From contig CAVSIB010000026.1 in assembly GCA_963727835.1 (NCBI GenBank), positions 1 to 64,000 on the forward strand: a stretch of 64,000 bases of DNA. Reading direction: 5' to 3'. Under the pieces are notes generated by a model that was given only the letters and a program-made list of their open reading frames with translations, was not told where the DNA came from and ran no database searches. Each line of letters opens with the position of its first letter. The first letter of the stretch is position 1. Position numbers and translations under genes: made by a program. Positions 1-8,624 of this stretch are shown piece by piece. This stretch comes from G026625185 sp963727835. Its GTDB lineage: Bacteria; Desulfobacterota; WTBG01; JAGOGO01.

Positions 1-1666
1 TAAAACAACAAATCACTAACAACCTCATTAACGAACTTCTTTTGCTGGAAAGTGCGGAAAATGCCAGCCTGATGGTTCCGGAAGCTGAGCTAAAAAAAAC
101 CATTGAAGCAATACCCGGACTTCAAAAGAACGGAAAATTTGACGGCCAAACATATCAAGAGCTTTTGATTCAGAGCAGGATTCACCCCGCAAGAATTTGA
201 AAACGATCAGCGAAAAGGACTTATGGTCTACTAAATAAGAGATCTGGTAATCGATGGAGTGAAATGTTCCGAAAAGGAACTCCAGGACAAGTTTATTTGG
301 GAGAATCAGAAGGTTGATATTGGAATTCGCGGAGATTGACCCCGCAACTTTTTTCAATGTGGGTGAGCCCAAGGAAGAAGAAATAAAAGCTTATTATGAT
401 AAGCATAAAGAAGAATTCCGCGTGCCTGAAAAAATCAAAATTAGTTATATAGAATTTTCGCCCGAAGATTTTAAAAACAAGCCCACGGTTTCTCCCGAGG
501 AAATTGATGAGTACTCGAAAAAATTTTCCGAGGAATTTTGTGGGAGCCCAGGAAGATCCATGCTCAGGCACATATTAATGGAATTTTAATCCAAGCGCAA
601 AAAGCGAGGAGAAAAAAGAAGCTGAAAAGAAAGCCGAGGAAATCCTTTCTATTATTAAGGGAGGAAAGCCTTTTGAACGCATAGCCCTCATGTATTCCCA
701 AGATCAGGCCACAGTCAAAGAGGGGGGGATTTAGGGTTTTTCCCCCGGGGCCAAATGATAAAGGAATTTGATGATGTCGCTTTTGATCTTAAGCCGGGAG
801 AGGTGAGTGGGGTGGTTGAGACTAAATTTGGATTTCATATAATTAAAGTTGAGGCAATAAAAGAAGAGAGAACAAAACCACTTGAGGAAGCCAAGGAAGA
901 AATTGGGGGGAAGCTTCAGTCAAAGAAAAAACCCAAGACCTCATAAAAAAAGGAGGCTTATCGAGGCTACCGGGCAAGCTGCTTAAGACGAAAGACTTTA
1001 AAGGATATGCCGATCAAGGGGGACTAAAGATAGTTGAAAGCAATTATTTTTCTCTGGAGGAAAACCTCCCTATAGCGGGGGGCGCCGGGGAGTTTTTGGA
1101 AGAAATTTTTGGACTTAACCCCGGAGAAATAGCTTCACCCAAGTATCTCAATGAAAGCTATTACATTATTCGGCTTGAGGACAAAAAGAAAAGCCATCTC
1201 TCCCCGCGGGAGAAGCAAAAGAAAAAATAGTGGTGATTCTAGGAACGAAGCTGAAAAAGAAGCTGCCAAAAAAAAAGGCGAGGAAGTGCTCAAAAAGCTT
1301 GTCCAGGGGAGCTCTTTTCCAGAGGCAATAACAGATCAAGAAAAACTAACCATTAAAGAAACAGGCCTTTTTACTCGCACGAACAACAACATTCCCAAAA
1401 TCGGGATTTCGCCCGAGATGATGGTGGCCGCCTTCGGATTGAGCCCTGAAGTGCCCTTTGCGAAAGAAGTATTTGAGGTGGGCGGAAAAATTTATTTAAT
1501 AAAACTAAAAATAAAAGAAGAAGTTGCGCCTCAAGAGTTTCTAGATAAAAAAAATAAAATAGAAAAAAGGTATCTTTATGAAAAAATAAATAAGTATTTG
1601 GAAGATTGGTTAAAAAATGGTCGGCTTCAAGCAAACATCGTTTTTAACCAGAGGCTTAATCCTTGA
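1..1666 (+). pseudogene. PpiD/SurA-like peptidyl-prolyl isomerase, 5'-partial and frame-disrupted
   Basis: The window opens inside a parvulin-type periplasmic foldase. Stitching frames gives a SurA_N_3-like stretch (about 20-310), a linker whose residues around 320-540 match the family (ATFFNVGEPKEEEIKAYY), a rotamase half with the pattern FDDVAFDLKPGEVSGVVE followed by GFHIIKV (755-860), and a PpiD-like C-terminus ending at 1666. At least five frame changes separate these blocks, and the membrane-anchored N-terminus lies outside the window. The family assists folding of outer-membrane and periplasmic proteins. A second, intact SurA-like gene lies at 36.9 kb, so loss of this copy could be tolerated. 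The disruptions may be real decay or sequence error. Family call is fairly sure; PpiD versus other SurA paralogues is less so. Confidence 0.7.
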
Positions 1667-1708
1667 AAACACTATCGGGCCAAGAAGGGACCGACCAGGC
1701 GACCGAGA

Positions 1709-2343
1709 ATGTACCGATTTAAAAAAAGGAGTACTGATTGCCTTTGAAGGGGTTGATGGGGCAGGAAAAAGCACGCAGGCACGATTGCTATACGAGCGAC
1801 TAACCAAAGCTCAATTCGAAGCCGATCTCTCCAAAGAGCCGACCGAAGGAACGTGGGGAAAAAAATTAAGAAAACTGATCGAGGAGGGGCGAGGAGATGT
1901 GGGCCCGCAGGAAGAGCTTGAATGGTTTATAAAAGATCGCTTTCAACATGTGAAAGAAATTATTAACCCTGGACTACTAAATAACAAAATAATTATTTTG
2001 GATCGGTATTATTTTTCTACGATCGCCTACCAGGGAGCCCTTGGTGTTGACCCAAGGGAAATTGAGAAGAAAAACGGTGAATTTGCCCCTGAGCCAACCT
2101 GCTTTTTTTAATCGAGATCCCACCGGGTGTGGGGATTAAGAGAATAAAAGAATCAAGGGAAAAAGAAACAGATTCGTTTGAGAGAGAAAGCTACCTTTTA
2201 AGGGTGGGCCAAATTTTTCATAGCATAGACAAACCTTTTCTTTATCGGCTTTCTGGAGAGGAATCTGTTCGAAGGCTGAGCGAGACCAGACTTGGGAAAT
2301 AACCACGGCCCATTTAGAAGAGCACAACCTGATCGAAAGATAA
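1709..2343 (+). pseudogene. tmk: Thymidylate kinase, frame-disrupted
   Basis: dTMP kinase phosphorylates dTMP to dTDP in the cytosol. The P-loop region IAFEGVDGAGKSTQARLLY is clear at about 1738-1795, followed by the DR(Y/F) segment ILDRYYFSTIAYQGA (about 1995-2040). The frame then breaks near 2100; the next frame continues with a LID-like region (ESREKETDSFERESYLLRVGQIF split over 2148-2220) and a last segment ending EITTAHLEEHNLIER at 2343. An ATG at 1709 would be the natural start if one A were removed from the A7 run at 1721, so the first disruption is at a homopolymer. It follows the PpiD-like gene by about 40 bp. An essential gene would not usually be dead, so sequence error is the simplest explanation. 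Confidence 0.75.
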
Positions 2344-2370
2344 CGATCTTTTTTTCAAGGAGGGTTTAAA

Positions 2371-3181
2371 ATGATTACAGGAAAATTAATCAGAATCCCA
2401 AGGGGAATAAACCGTAACACCAAAAAAACGGTTATTGTGCCGATTGATCACGGTGTTTCTTCCGGCCCCCATAGTGGGGTTGATCGACTTGGGGAAAACG
2501 GTAAACATGATTGCCGAAGGGAGCGCAAATGCGGTGATCGGACACCTAGGCCTTCCTCTCCATGGGCATCGGGGCACCGGAAAAGACATTGGTTTGATCC
2601 TGCATCTGTCGGCTTCAACCTCCCTGGGCCCCGACCCAAATCATAAGGTTTTGGTCAACTCAGTTCAGCATGCTCTAAAAATGGGAGCCGATGGCGTTTC
2701 GGTTCATATAAATATTGGTGCTGATGATGAAGCCAAAATGCTGGAAGACTTGGGCAAGGTCGCGGTTGAGTGCATGGAGTCGGGGAATACCGCTTTTAGC
2801 CATGATGTATCCCCGCGGTGCAAAAATCAGAGAGCAAAATGACGTTGAAGTAGTAAAGCATGCGGCCCGAGTCGGGGCCGAGTTGGGTGCCGACATTGTC
2901 AAGTGCCCTTATACCGGCAGTCCAGACTCATTAGGGAAGTGGTGGCGGGTTGCCCTGTGCCGGTAGTGATCGCCGGAGGCTCAAAGATGAGCGATGAAGA
3001 AACCCTGAAAATGATTGATGGAGCAATGAAAGCTGGGGCCGCCGGGCTTTCAATGGGAAGAAACGCTTTTCAACACGAAAAACCGGCTAAATTCGTAAGA
3101 GCCGCTTGCGCCATGGTGCATGAAGGAATTTCAACTAAAGAGGCGCTCAAGATAATTCGTATAAGATTAATGGGGAATTGA
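2371..3181 (+). pseudogene. Class I fructose-bisphosphate aldolase / ADH synthase (DhnA/LsrF family), frame-disrupted
   Basis: A strong ribosome site (AAGGAGGG, 7 bp spacer) precedes the ATG at 2371. Joined frames read as one ~265-residue TIM barrel of the DhnA/LsrF aldolase family: TVIVPIDHGVSSGP near the N-terminus, ANAVIGHLGLPLHGHRGTGK, GADGVSVHINIGADDE, PLLAMMYPRGAKIREQND, GADIVKCPYTGSPD (Schiff-base lysine) and PVVIAGGSKMSDEE. Members act either as fructose-bisphosphate aldolase or as 2-amino-3,7-dideoxy-D-threo-hept-6-ulosonate synthase, the first step of an alternative shikimate route; sequence alone does not decide. Frame breaks lie near 2470, 2790 and 2930. The fold and active-site blocks are well conserved, so the breaks look recent or artefactual. 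Confidence 0.75.
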
Positions 3182-3514
3182 CCACGGCACCCGAAATCCC
3201 ATTTTAGAAATTCCTAACAAAAAAACTTCGTCCCTAGAATCGAGCCTGCTCTTTTTTTATCTTCTCCAGCCCGGGGGCTTTCTTTAGCATCAATTTCTGA
3301 GGCCTTGCCAAAGGAAAGGCAAGCGGAAAACCGCAGCAACAGAACAAAAAAACGTTGCTAAATAAAAGACATGAGAAAATCACAAAAGGAGTTTGTCTTG
3401 TGAGAAGGAGAGCCATTCACCTTGCTCGGAGGAAGCACACCCCCCCACCCCTCAGCATTATAGCCGGGCCTTGTATAATTTTGCTATGCTCACAAGGTGA
3501 TGAAAGAAAGAGTG
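3182..3514 (+). other. Intergenic stretch without a recognisable gene
   Basis: No open frame here has family-like sequence or a convincing ribosome site. The stretch separates the aldolase from the SDR remnant. I saw neither a clear terminator nor a clear promoter. Confidence 0.4.
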
Positions 3515-4180
3515 AAAATTGCTTTATAAGAAGCGTGAGGCGAGGAGGCGCTTGCCGCAAAGACTGATGTGACTTCCCCAGCAAGACGCCGAAAAGCTGG
3601 CGCGAAAGGCCACAGAACGATTCGGCCGGATTTGGCATATTGGGGGGGGAATAATGTTGCCATATACCAAGAGGTAGAAAAGAACCTTTGCGGGGAGATA
3701 ACCAGAGGGGGGCTGGGGCAAGATAACGAGAGTGAACGTCAAAGGAATCTGGCTTTGCTGCTCGGCCAGAGGGGGGCGTTGAAGACCTGGGGGAAAGGGA
3801 AAACCACCAATTTTTCCTCGTCGGTGGTGTTTGATGTTTGATCTTGGCATTCCCTTTGAGCTCACTATGTGGCCCCTAAAAGAGCCGGTGGTGGGATTAT
3901 ATAGCTCGCGCACTGTGGCCACAAGGAGATTCGGCGTCCACGGGATCACGGTGAATTGTATTAATCCCGGACATGCCTGAACCGAGGCCGAACAAAAAGT
4001 TTGGGGAAAGCTTCCCTCCGGGATTGCTAAGGGTTGTGGATAATGTGTGTTGCAGGCAATCAAACGAAGAGAGTAACCTGCAGACAAAAAATCGACGCGG
4101 TTGTCCATCTTGCCCTTGCCGAGCCTGATTTTATTGCCGGGCAGAGCGTAGTCATTGACGGGGGCATGGCGTTGCATTAA
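3515..4180 (+). pseudogene. Short-chain dehydrogenase/reductase (FabG-like) remnant
   Basis: Pieces of an SDR in all three frames occur in the right order: TDVTSP then QDAEKLARKATERFGRI (about 3560-3620), NVKGIWLCC (about 3737), GKGKTTNFSS standing for the usual GKIINISS strand (about 3790), the post-catalytic strand GVHGITVNCINPG (about 3935), and the C-terminal signature AEPDFIAGQSVVIDGGM ending at 4180. The N-terminal TGxxxGIG cofactor loop and a clean YxxxK segment are not recognisable. The family reduces or oxidises alcohol/keto groups with NAD(P)H; FabG-like members act on 3-oxoacyl carriers. With a missing 5' end and many frame changes, this is the best case in the window for a genuine pseudogene. 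Confidence 0.7.
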
Positions 4181-4270
4181 AGAGTTCTTTGTCGAAAAAG
4201 GTTTCCTAGAAAAACAGCGTCGCTGTGACTCTCCACGATATTAGACAAAAAATTTTTCAGACTCCTTTGA

Positions 4271-4495
4271 TTAACCCCCAAAGATATCATCTGGAGGACA
4301 ATAGGCATGCTTCTTCGGTTTGGTACCCTTTGTTTTTAGGCTTTGTCCGCCCATACGATTTTTATTGCTTGCTTTGCTTCGACGCGGAAAGGATAATATA
4401 TTTGATCCCTTAAGCGTTAACGGCGCAGCAAATATCCCAATACCCAAAACGACAATAATTATAAAAAAAAGCATTAAATTAAACACACTAGTCAT
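4271..4495 (-). CDS. Possible small membrane protein
   Basis: A 74-codon frame starts with MTSVFNLMLFFIIIVVLGIG, one strong hydrophobic segment at residues 5-25, followed by a basic tail. It lies just downstream of, and on the same strand as, the decayed LTxxQ gene at 4588-5116. A comparable small membrane protein lies next to the third LTxxQ gene at 7.0-7.3 kb. No clear ribosome site and no family match are visible, so this is a tentative gene. Confidence 0.25.
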   Translation of the reverse strand: MTSVFNLMLFFIIIVVLGIGIFAAPLTLKGSNILSFPRRSKASNKNRMGGQSLKTKGTKPKKHAYCPPDDIFGG

Positions 4496-4587
4496 TTTTC
4501 ACCCGTCGCTTTTCAATAGTTTTTTCTTAGCTTCTTGCAAACCCTTGCTTATTACTGGGAGTAGGGGCGTGTGTAATTTTGGTGGAG

Positions 4588-5116
4588 TTACATTCCCGGT
4601 GGCATACCTTCCTCCCCACCTCCTCTACCCCTCCGACCTTTCCTCTGCCCATCTCTTGTCGTCCATTTTCCGGCGGCTTTGGCTGCTGCTCATCTTGTAT
4701 CTTTTGGTATTCTTTCATTTGTTTTTCTGTCAGGAATGTTGCGAGTTGTTTCTCGATTGATTCCCCAAGGCGTTGCAAATCACACCTTAAGCAACAGTCC
4801 CCCCGCGATGTTCTTGCCCTTTGTACTTTTCAATAGCATCCCTCTGTTTTTTACAGTATTCCCTATTATCGGACGACTTTCTTTTCCTGCTCACCAGTAA
4901 GACTAAGTCGTTCCTTCATTGTCGCGATGAGTTTTTCCGGTGTGTACTGTTTTAGAGCCACTCCCCTTCCGGAAGGAGCCCACCCCCTCTCTCGGTCTTT
5001 GTCTGCGAACACGCCACCATGAATATGAGCAGGGAAAAGAGCGTTATTTTTGTTAATTGCTTTAAAAAATGATGCTTACAAGCATACATTGTTGACGATT
5101 TGCCTCCTCCGTTCAT
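4588..5116 (-). pseudogene. Spy/CpxP-like LTxxQ periplasmic lipoprotein, frame-disrupted
   Basis: The start is an ATG at 5116 behind AAAGGAG. The N-terminus has a hydrophobic segment ending in a lipobox-like FMVAC, then a Gly-rich linker. A shifted frame gives LIATMKERLSLTGEQEKKVV, nearly identical to ATMKERLNLTKEQEEKI in the intact homologue at about 7790. A third frame gives KQLATFLTEKQMKEYQKIQ and a glycine-rich end GGGEEGMPPGM stopping at 4588. LTxxQ proteins bind misfolded proteins or metals in the periplasm as antiparallel helices. This copy is therefore a paralogue of the 7.36-8.09 kb gene in opposite orientation, broken by at least three frame changes. Confidence 0.65.
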
Positions 5117-5524
5117 GTTGATCTCCTTTCGTTATAACTACACATGTCAGATGCCGAAAAACCTCATTAATATAAGTTGTCGTTTGATGTTTAAGAAAGG
5201 TTACGCAACAATAAATTTTTATTGTAGAGAAGAAATTTTCATCACGAAATCACGGATGGCGTCTGGGGAATTAGTAAATATTTTTAGTTAAAACAGCATG
5301 TTGTAGTATAAAAAAAATCAAAGAATTCAGCACACCTATTTTCTTGTAACTTTTTCCAATCGGACCGCAACTATAAAGGTGAAGGGAAAATGGGCAGACA
5401 AAAGTCAAAGAATGGTTCTATCGGAGGATCCTGCTTTTGGTTAAGGACATTAAAGGAGTTGGAGTCATAAAGCGTTTAACGAGTAGAAATATAAACAATA
5501 ACCTTTGCCATGAGAAGGAGAACA
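5117..5524. promoter_or_regulatory. Divergent intergenic region between two LTxxQ genes
   Basis: This AT-rich gap separates the 5' end of the minus-strand LTxxQ gene (start 5116) from that of the plus-strand one (start near 5525), so it should hold both promoters. I see no confident sigma-70 hexamer pair. An ECF-type promoter for the sigma factor at 6412 is possible but cannot be shown from a single site. Confidence 0.35.
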
Positions 5525-6210
5525 TATAAATAAACCCAAATTAATTGGCAGTCTGCTTTCTGGTATTTATTTTAGGCGTCTTGGCCGAAGCTTGGGGACT
5601 TCGACTATGCTTGGAGCACAGATTTGGGCAATGCGCAAAGAGTGGGCAACCGCCGTTTATGTCTGGGCATAAAATGGAGGGATGCGAGAAATAATTGATC
5701 GGGCTCGACCTGAAGGCAGACCAAAAGAAAAAGTTGATGATATCTTGATCAAAAATCAGGAAGGAAGACGAAAGCTCCTAGTGTAGTGCGTCTAACACTT
5801 CATTACATAAATTTCCGGGGTCGTCATTCCCGCTTTTCGCGGGAATCCAGCCAAAAATACTGGATTCCGGATCAAGCCCGGAATGACAAATAAAGCAAAG
5901 ACATCTATGGCGCAGTACACTAGATAGCCTCAGGGAAGCGCATAAGGAGTTCACCACACTGGTTTCTGCCAAAGAATTTGATGAAGCTGCTTTCCGCGGA
6001 AAGGTTTTCAACAGGCATCATCCAGTTAAGGAAGGCTTAGCTGTTCTCGGGGCAAAAATGATTCCAAAGCTAAAGGCTTTGCTTAGTCCCGAACAGGCCG
6101 GATGCCTGAGGGGGCGAATGGAAGCAAGAAGGGAGTTTTGCAAGAAAGGCCGCCGGTGTTCACCACGATGTCAGTACCTGCACGGCTCAATGGCTGAACC
6201 CGATGTGTAG
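5525..6210 (+). pseudogene. Second Spy/CpxP-like LTxxQ gene, interrupted by a MITE
   Basis: A ribosome site (GAGAAGGAGAAC, about 5512-5523) precedes a frame reading NKPKLIGSLLSG, which looks like the start of a signal peptide. Further on, GLDLKADQKKKVDDIL and EGRRKLL (about 5700-5777) form the first LTxxQ-type helix. A 146-bp MITE then intervenes (5778-5923). The protein resumes immediately after it with SLREAHKEFTTLVSAKEFDEAAFRGKVF and AKMIPKLKALLSPEQAGCL, the second LTxxQ helix, and stops at 6210. The coding halves join sensibly across the insertion, so this gene was broken by it. The 5' part also shows frame changes. Role by family: periplasmic chaperone or metal-stress sensor. Confidence 0.65.
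5778..5923. mobile_element. MITE copy 1 (146 bp, CTAG-bounded inverted repeats)
   Basis: The element begins CTAGTGTAGTGCG and ends CGCAGTACACTAG, imperfect terminal inverted repeats. Inside is an inverted GTCATTCCCGC...GCGGGAAT...GGATTCCGG...CCGGAATGAC core that can fold on itself. It has exactly the length of copy 2 at 15027-15172 and matches it over most positions. It encodes no transposase. The CTAG boundary with central TA is what IS630/Tc1-type transposases use, so it is probably mobilised in trans by such an enzyme (inference). Confidence 0.85.
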
Positions 6211-6411
6211 CATCCCAAAGCACCAGAAACAAGGTGACCAACCAAACTCTTAACGTCAGGGATTGGTATTTGTCCAAGTGGGCAGGAAGAAAATTTTATC
6301 TTCTGCCCGAAACTCGGTTGTAAAAATATTGCAATCAGTTTAAAATAAATAAAAGCAAAAAAAAATTATTTAAAATCCAAGGCCGAGCAAAACCCTGTTT
6401 TATCGTTACAG

Positions 6412-7008
6412 ATGCCTACTCATTCCACCATCGCAGACGACCACGACATTGTCCGCCGGGTTATTGCCGGGGACATTAACGCGTTTGGATTTTTGGTGAA
6501 AAAATACCAGGGACACATTTTAACTGTTGTGAGCAATCACATACCATATAACCAGGCAGAGGAGGTAGCGCATGATGTTTTTGTAAAAGCGTATCAGTCT
6601 CTGCTGACTTTTAAATTCAAGAGCGGGTTTAAACAATGGGTGTCGGCTATTGCAGTAAGAGCTTGTTATGACTTTTGGAGAAAAGAATATCGTTCCCGCG
6701 AAATCCCGATGAGTTCTTGCTCCGAAGAAGATCGGAGTTGTCTAGGAGAGGATAATGGCTAGTCAACTGGAATCAAATAACATTTTAAAAAAATTCGCAG
6801 AAAGAGGCCGTCGAGTTATTAGGCAGGGCCTTGGATAGATTGTCCCCTGAAGACAGAATGGCTTTAGAGATGGTTTATCTGGATGGCCTCTCGGGCGAAA
6901 GGAGGGCTGGCCGGCCTTCTTGGTTGGAGTGTTCGCGAATGTAAAAATTCGTTTATTTCGCGCTCAAAAAAACTTCGTAAGATCCTTGCAGAATTTTTGG
7001 AAGACTAA
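6412..7008 (+). CDS. ECF RNA polymerase sigma factor, frame-disrupted in the C-terminal half
   Basis: The sigma-2 region is clear: DHDIVRRVIAGDINAFGFLV, then YNQAEEVAHDVFVKAYQSL and FKSGFKQWVSAIAVRACYDFWRK (residues 10-100). The first frame stops at 6762. The sigma-4 region continues in other frames: AVELLGRALDRLSPEDRMAL, EMVYLDGLSGE, GLLGWSVRECKN, and RSKKLRKILAEFLED ending at 7008. ECF factors direct RNA polymerase to cell-envelope stress promoters. It is followed closely by a small membrane protein and an LTxxQ protein, the usual sigma / anti-sigma / periplasmic sensor arrangement. One or more indels between 6760 and 6960 break the frame; if real, sigma-4 promoter recognition would be lost. 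Confidence 0.75.
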
Positions 7009-7019
7009 GGGAGGATGGC

Positions 7020-7344
7020 ATGCGATTTCATAAAAAAGAATATATGAAACTGGAAAATACACTCGTAAAAGCATATCGGGAAAAAGAAAAACCCAAGGTG
7101 AGTGAGCAATGGGAAATGAGCGTCATGCAACACATCTGCAGCCTCGGGGTGCTTTCCTTTTAAAACAAGCCCACTTGAACTTTTTGGGCAATTTGCGTGG
7201 CGTTTTGCGCCAGCTGTTTGTGTTGTGATTGCTTTATTAACCTTTTGGATGGTTAAGCTTGATTTTGTTCCTGAGGATGAAATGGCAAGACTTTCGATAG
7301 AGCAACCCATTGAGGCGAGCTACGTAGAAATGCTTGGGTTATAA
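7020..7344 (+). CDS. Small membrane protein, possible anti-sigma factor, frame-disrupted
   Basis: The start is an ATG at 7020 behind AGGGAGG, only 12 bp after the sigma factor's stop. The N-terminal part is a charged cytoplasmic-type helix (residues 1-40). One frame change near 7160 leads to a second part with a hydrophobic segment (FAPAVCVVIALLTFWMV, about 7200-7250) and a short acidic tail EDEMARLSIEQPIEASYVE ending at 7344. Cytoplasmic helix, single membrane pass and short periplasmic tail fit an anti-sigma factor for the adjacent ECF sigma. No ZAS zinc motif (HxxxCxxC) is visible, so the function is inferred mainly from position. Confidence 0.5.
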
Positions 7345-7358
7345 GAGGGGAGACCATA

Positions 7359-8091
7359 ATGGACAAACTCAAAGTAGCAATAATAATACTTCTGGTGTTT
7401 GCCGTAGGTGCGTTGGAGGTTCTTTAGGCAACAAGCTTTATTTTAAGCATAGATTTGAGCGATTTGCAAAAGGCAGCCCGCCGCCACTCATGCATATATT
7501 AATGAGAAAAATAGTTCAAGATCTCGACCTAACAGGAGCGCAAAAAACGGACATAGAAAAAATTGTGCGCCAGGCTGAGGAAAAGATATTAAGTTTCAGA
7601 GAAAAATACCGTCCGGAGTTTGAAAAAATTATGGACGACACCATGACGCAGATAAAGGAAAAGCTAACCGATGAGCAGAAAAAAAGTTGGACAAATTACA
7701 TGAGGAATTAAAAATGAGGGGACGAATGGGCTTCAGAGGCATGCATCATCAAGCCATGATGGGCGGAATGCCTGATCAATTATTTGCCACAATGAAAGAA
7801 CGCCTCAATCTAACTAAAGAGCAAGAAGAAAAAATCCGCCCGATTATGGATGCGAGTATGGAGAAAAAGCGAACCATACTTAAAAAACATAGGGAGCAAG
7901 AACGAGAGAATATGCGCATATTGGGAAACGACATGCAGGCGCTTGACAAGGATATGGGGAAACAGCTCGGCTCAGTCTTGACCGAAGAACAATTAAAAGA
8001 GTATCAAAAAATTCAAGAAGGGCAATACCAAAAAATGCACCACCATGATGCACCTCCGAAATTTGAACCAGGTCCTCCTCCTATGCCATGA
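7359..8091 (+). CDS. Spy/CpxP-like LTxxQ periplasmic protein with two LTxxQ repeats, frame-disrupted
   Basis: The ATG at 7359 follows GAGGGGAG. The N-terminus MDKLKVAIIILLVFAVGA is a signal peptide or anchor. A frame change near 7420 leads into HILMRKIVQDLDLTGAQKTDIEKI and KLTDEQKK. A second at the A7 run near 7680 leads into LATMKERLNLTKEQEEK-like sequence (residues FATMKERLNLTKEQEEKI), then LGSVLTEEQLKEYQKIQ and a Met/His/Pro-rich tail ending PPPMP. Removing or adding one base at each point gives a single ~245-residue protein. His and Met near the middle (MHHQAMMGG) and at the end (MHHHDAP) suggest metal binding. It lies 14 bp after the putative anti-sigma gene and probably acts as its periplasmic sensor. 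Confidence 0.65.
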
Positions 8092-8376
8092 GGAGAGCGC
8101 AAACGCCCTTAAACCATAAAATTTCTCTAACACGAGAAATCACTAATGACCGCAATATTGTTTTTTATGCTTGTGTTATTTTTTTCAAAAAACCAAGGTA
8201 AGTGCTTAAAGACTTTTGGATTTCTGGATAGCTCCTCTCTTGTCATTTGGAAAGAAAAGATTTGTTGGGAAAATATTATAGTGTATTTTTATAATTTAAA
8301 AAAGAACTATCTTTATGAGTTGGCGGGGTTGTCAATAGGGTAATTGACGGCGGAGACAAAGACCGTTTTTGAATAA

Positions 8377-8417
8377 AAAAACAGGAGGGTTAAAAAGTTA
8401 GCTAACCCTCCTGTTTT
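8377..8417. terminator. Strong bidirectional hairpin terminator
   Basis: A perfect 15-bp inverted repeat (AAAACAGGAGGGTTA / TAACCCTCCTGTTTT) encloses a 10-nt loop, with A-runs to the left giving a U-tail on the minus strand. It sits just downstream of the minus-strand tRNA pair and probably ends that transcript. Confidence 0.8.
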
Positions 8418-8424
8418 CAATAAG

Positions 8425-8499
8425 CGTCCCCAACGGGATTTGAACCCGTGTTGCCGGCGTGAAAGGCCGGTGTCCTGGGCCGGGCTAGACGATGGGGAC
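8425..8499 (-). tRNA. tRNA-Glu(UUC)
   Basis: Read on the minus strand, the sequence folds as a cloverleaf: acceptor GTCCCCA / TGGGGAC, anticodon stem CCGGC / GCCGG with loop CTTTCAC (anticodon TTC), and T arm GGGTTCAAATCCC. The 3' CCA is not encoded. It lies 7 bp downstream of tRNA-Lys in the same transcript. Confidence 0.95.
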
Positions 8500-8506
8500 A
8501 AAAAAG

Positions 8507-8579
8507 TGAGCCGCACAGGATTCGAACCTGTGACCACCGGATTAAAAATCCGATGCTCTACCAACTGAGCTAGCGGCTC
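8507..8579 (-). tRNA. tRNA-Lys(UUU)
   Basis: Minus-strand cloverleaf: acceptor GAGCCGC / GCGGCTC with discriminator A, D arm AGCTCAGTTGGTAGAGC, anticodon loop TTTTTAA (anticodon TTT), and T arm CAGGTTCGAATCCTG. CCA is not encoded. It is first in a two-gene tRNA operon. Confidence 0.95.
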
Positions 8580-8587
8580 ACTTTTTT

Positions 8588-8593
8588 ATTATA
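8588..8593 (-). promoter_or_regulatory. -10 box of the tRNA promoter
   Basis: A perfect TATAAT on the minus strand ends 8 bp before the first base of tRNA-Lys. The -35 region is a T-rich tract without a good hexamer, as expected where the strong -10 dominates. Confidence 0.5.
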
Positions 8594-8624
8594 GAGAAAA
8601 ATTTATCAAAAAAAAGAAGTTACC

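Noticed and set aside
4225..5291. Plus-strand frames in the 4.2-5.3 kb region
   Set aside because: The minus strand carries recognisable LTxxQ sequence with a lipobox and ribosome site; the plus frames are shadows.
5778..6011. Minus-strand 77-codon frame across MITE copy 1
   Set aside because: It has no ribosome site and runs through the antisense of the LTxxQ gene into the MITE; reported only as the open tail frame.
8146..8343. Plus-strand 65-codon frame after the last LTxxQ gene
   Set aside because: AT-rich low-complexity sequence with no family pattern or convincing start.
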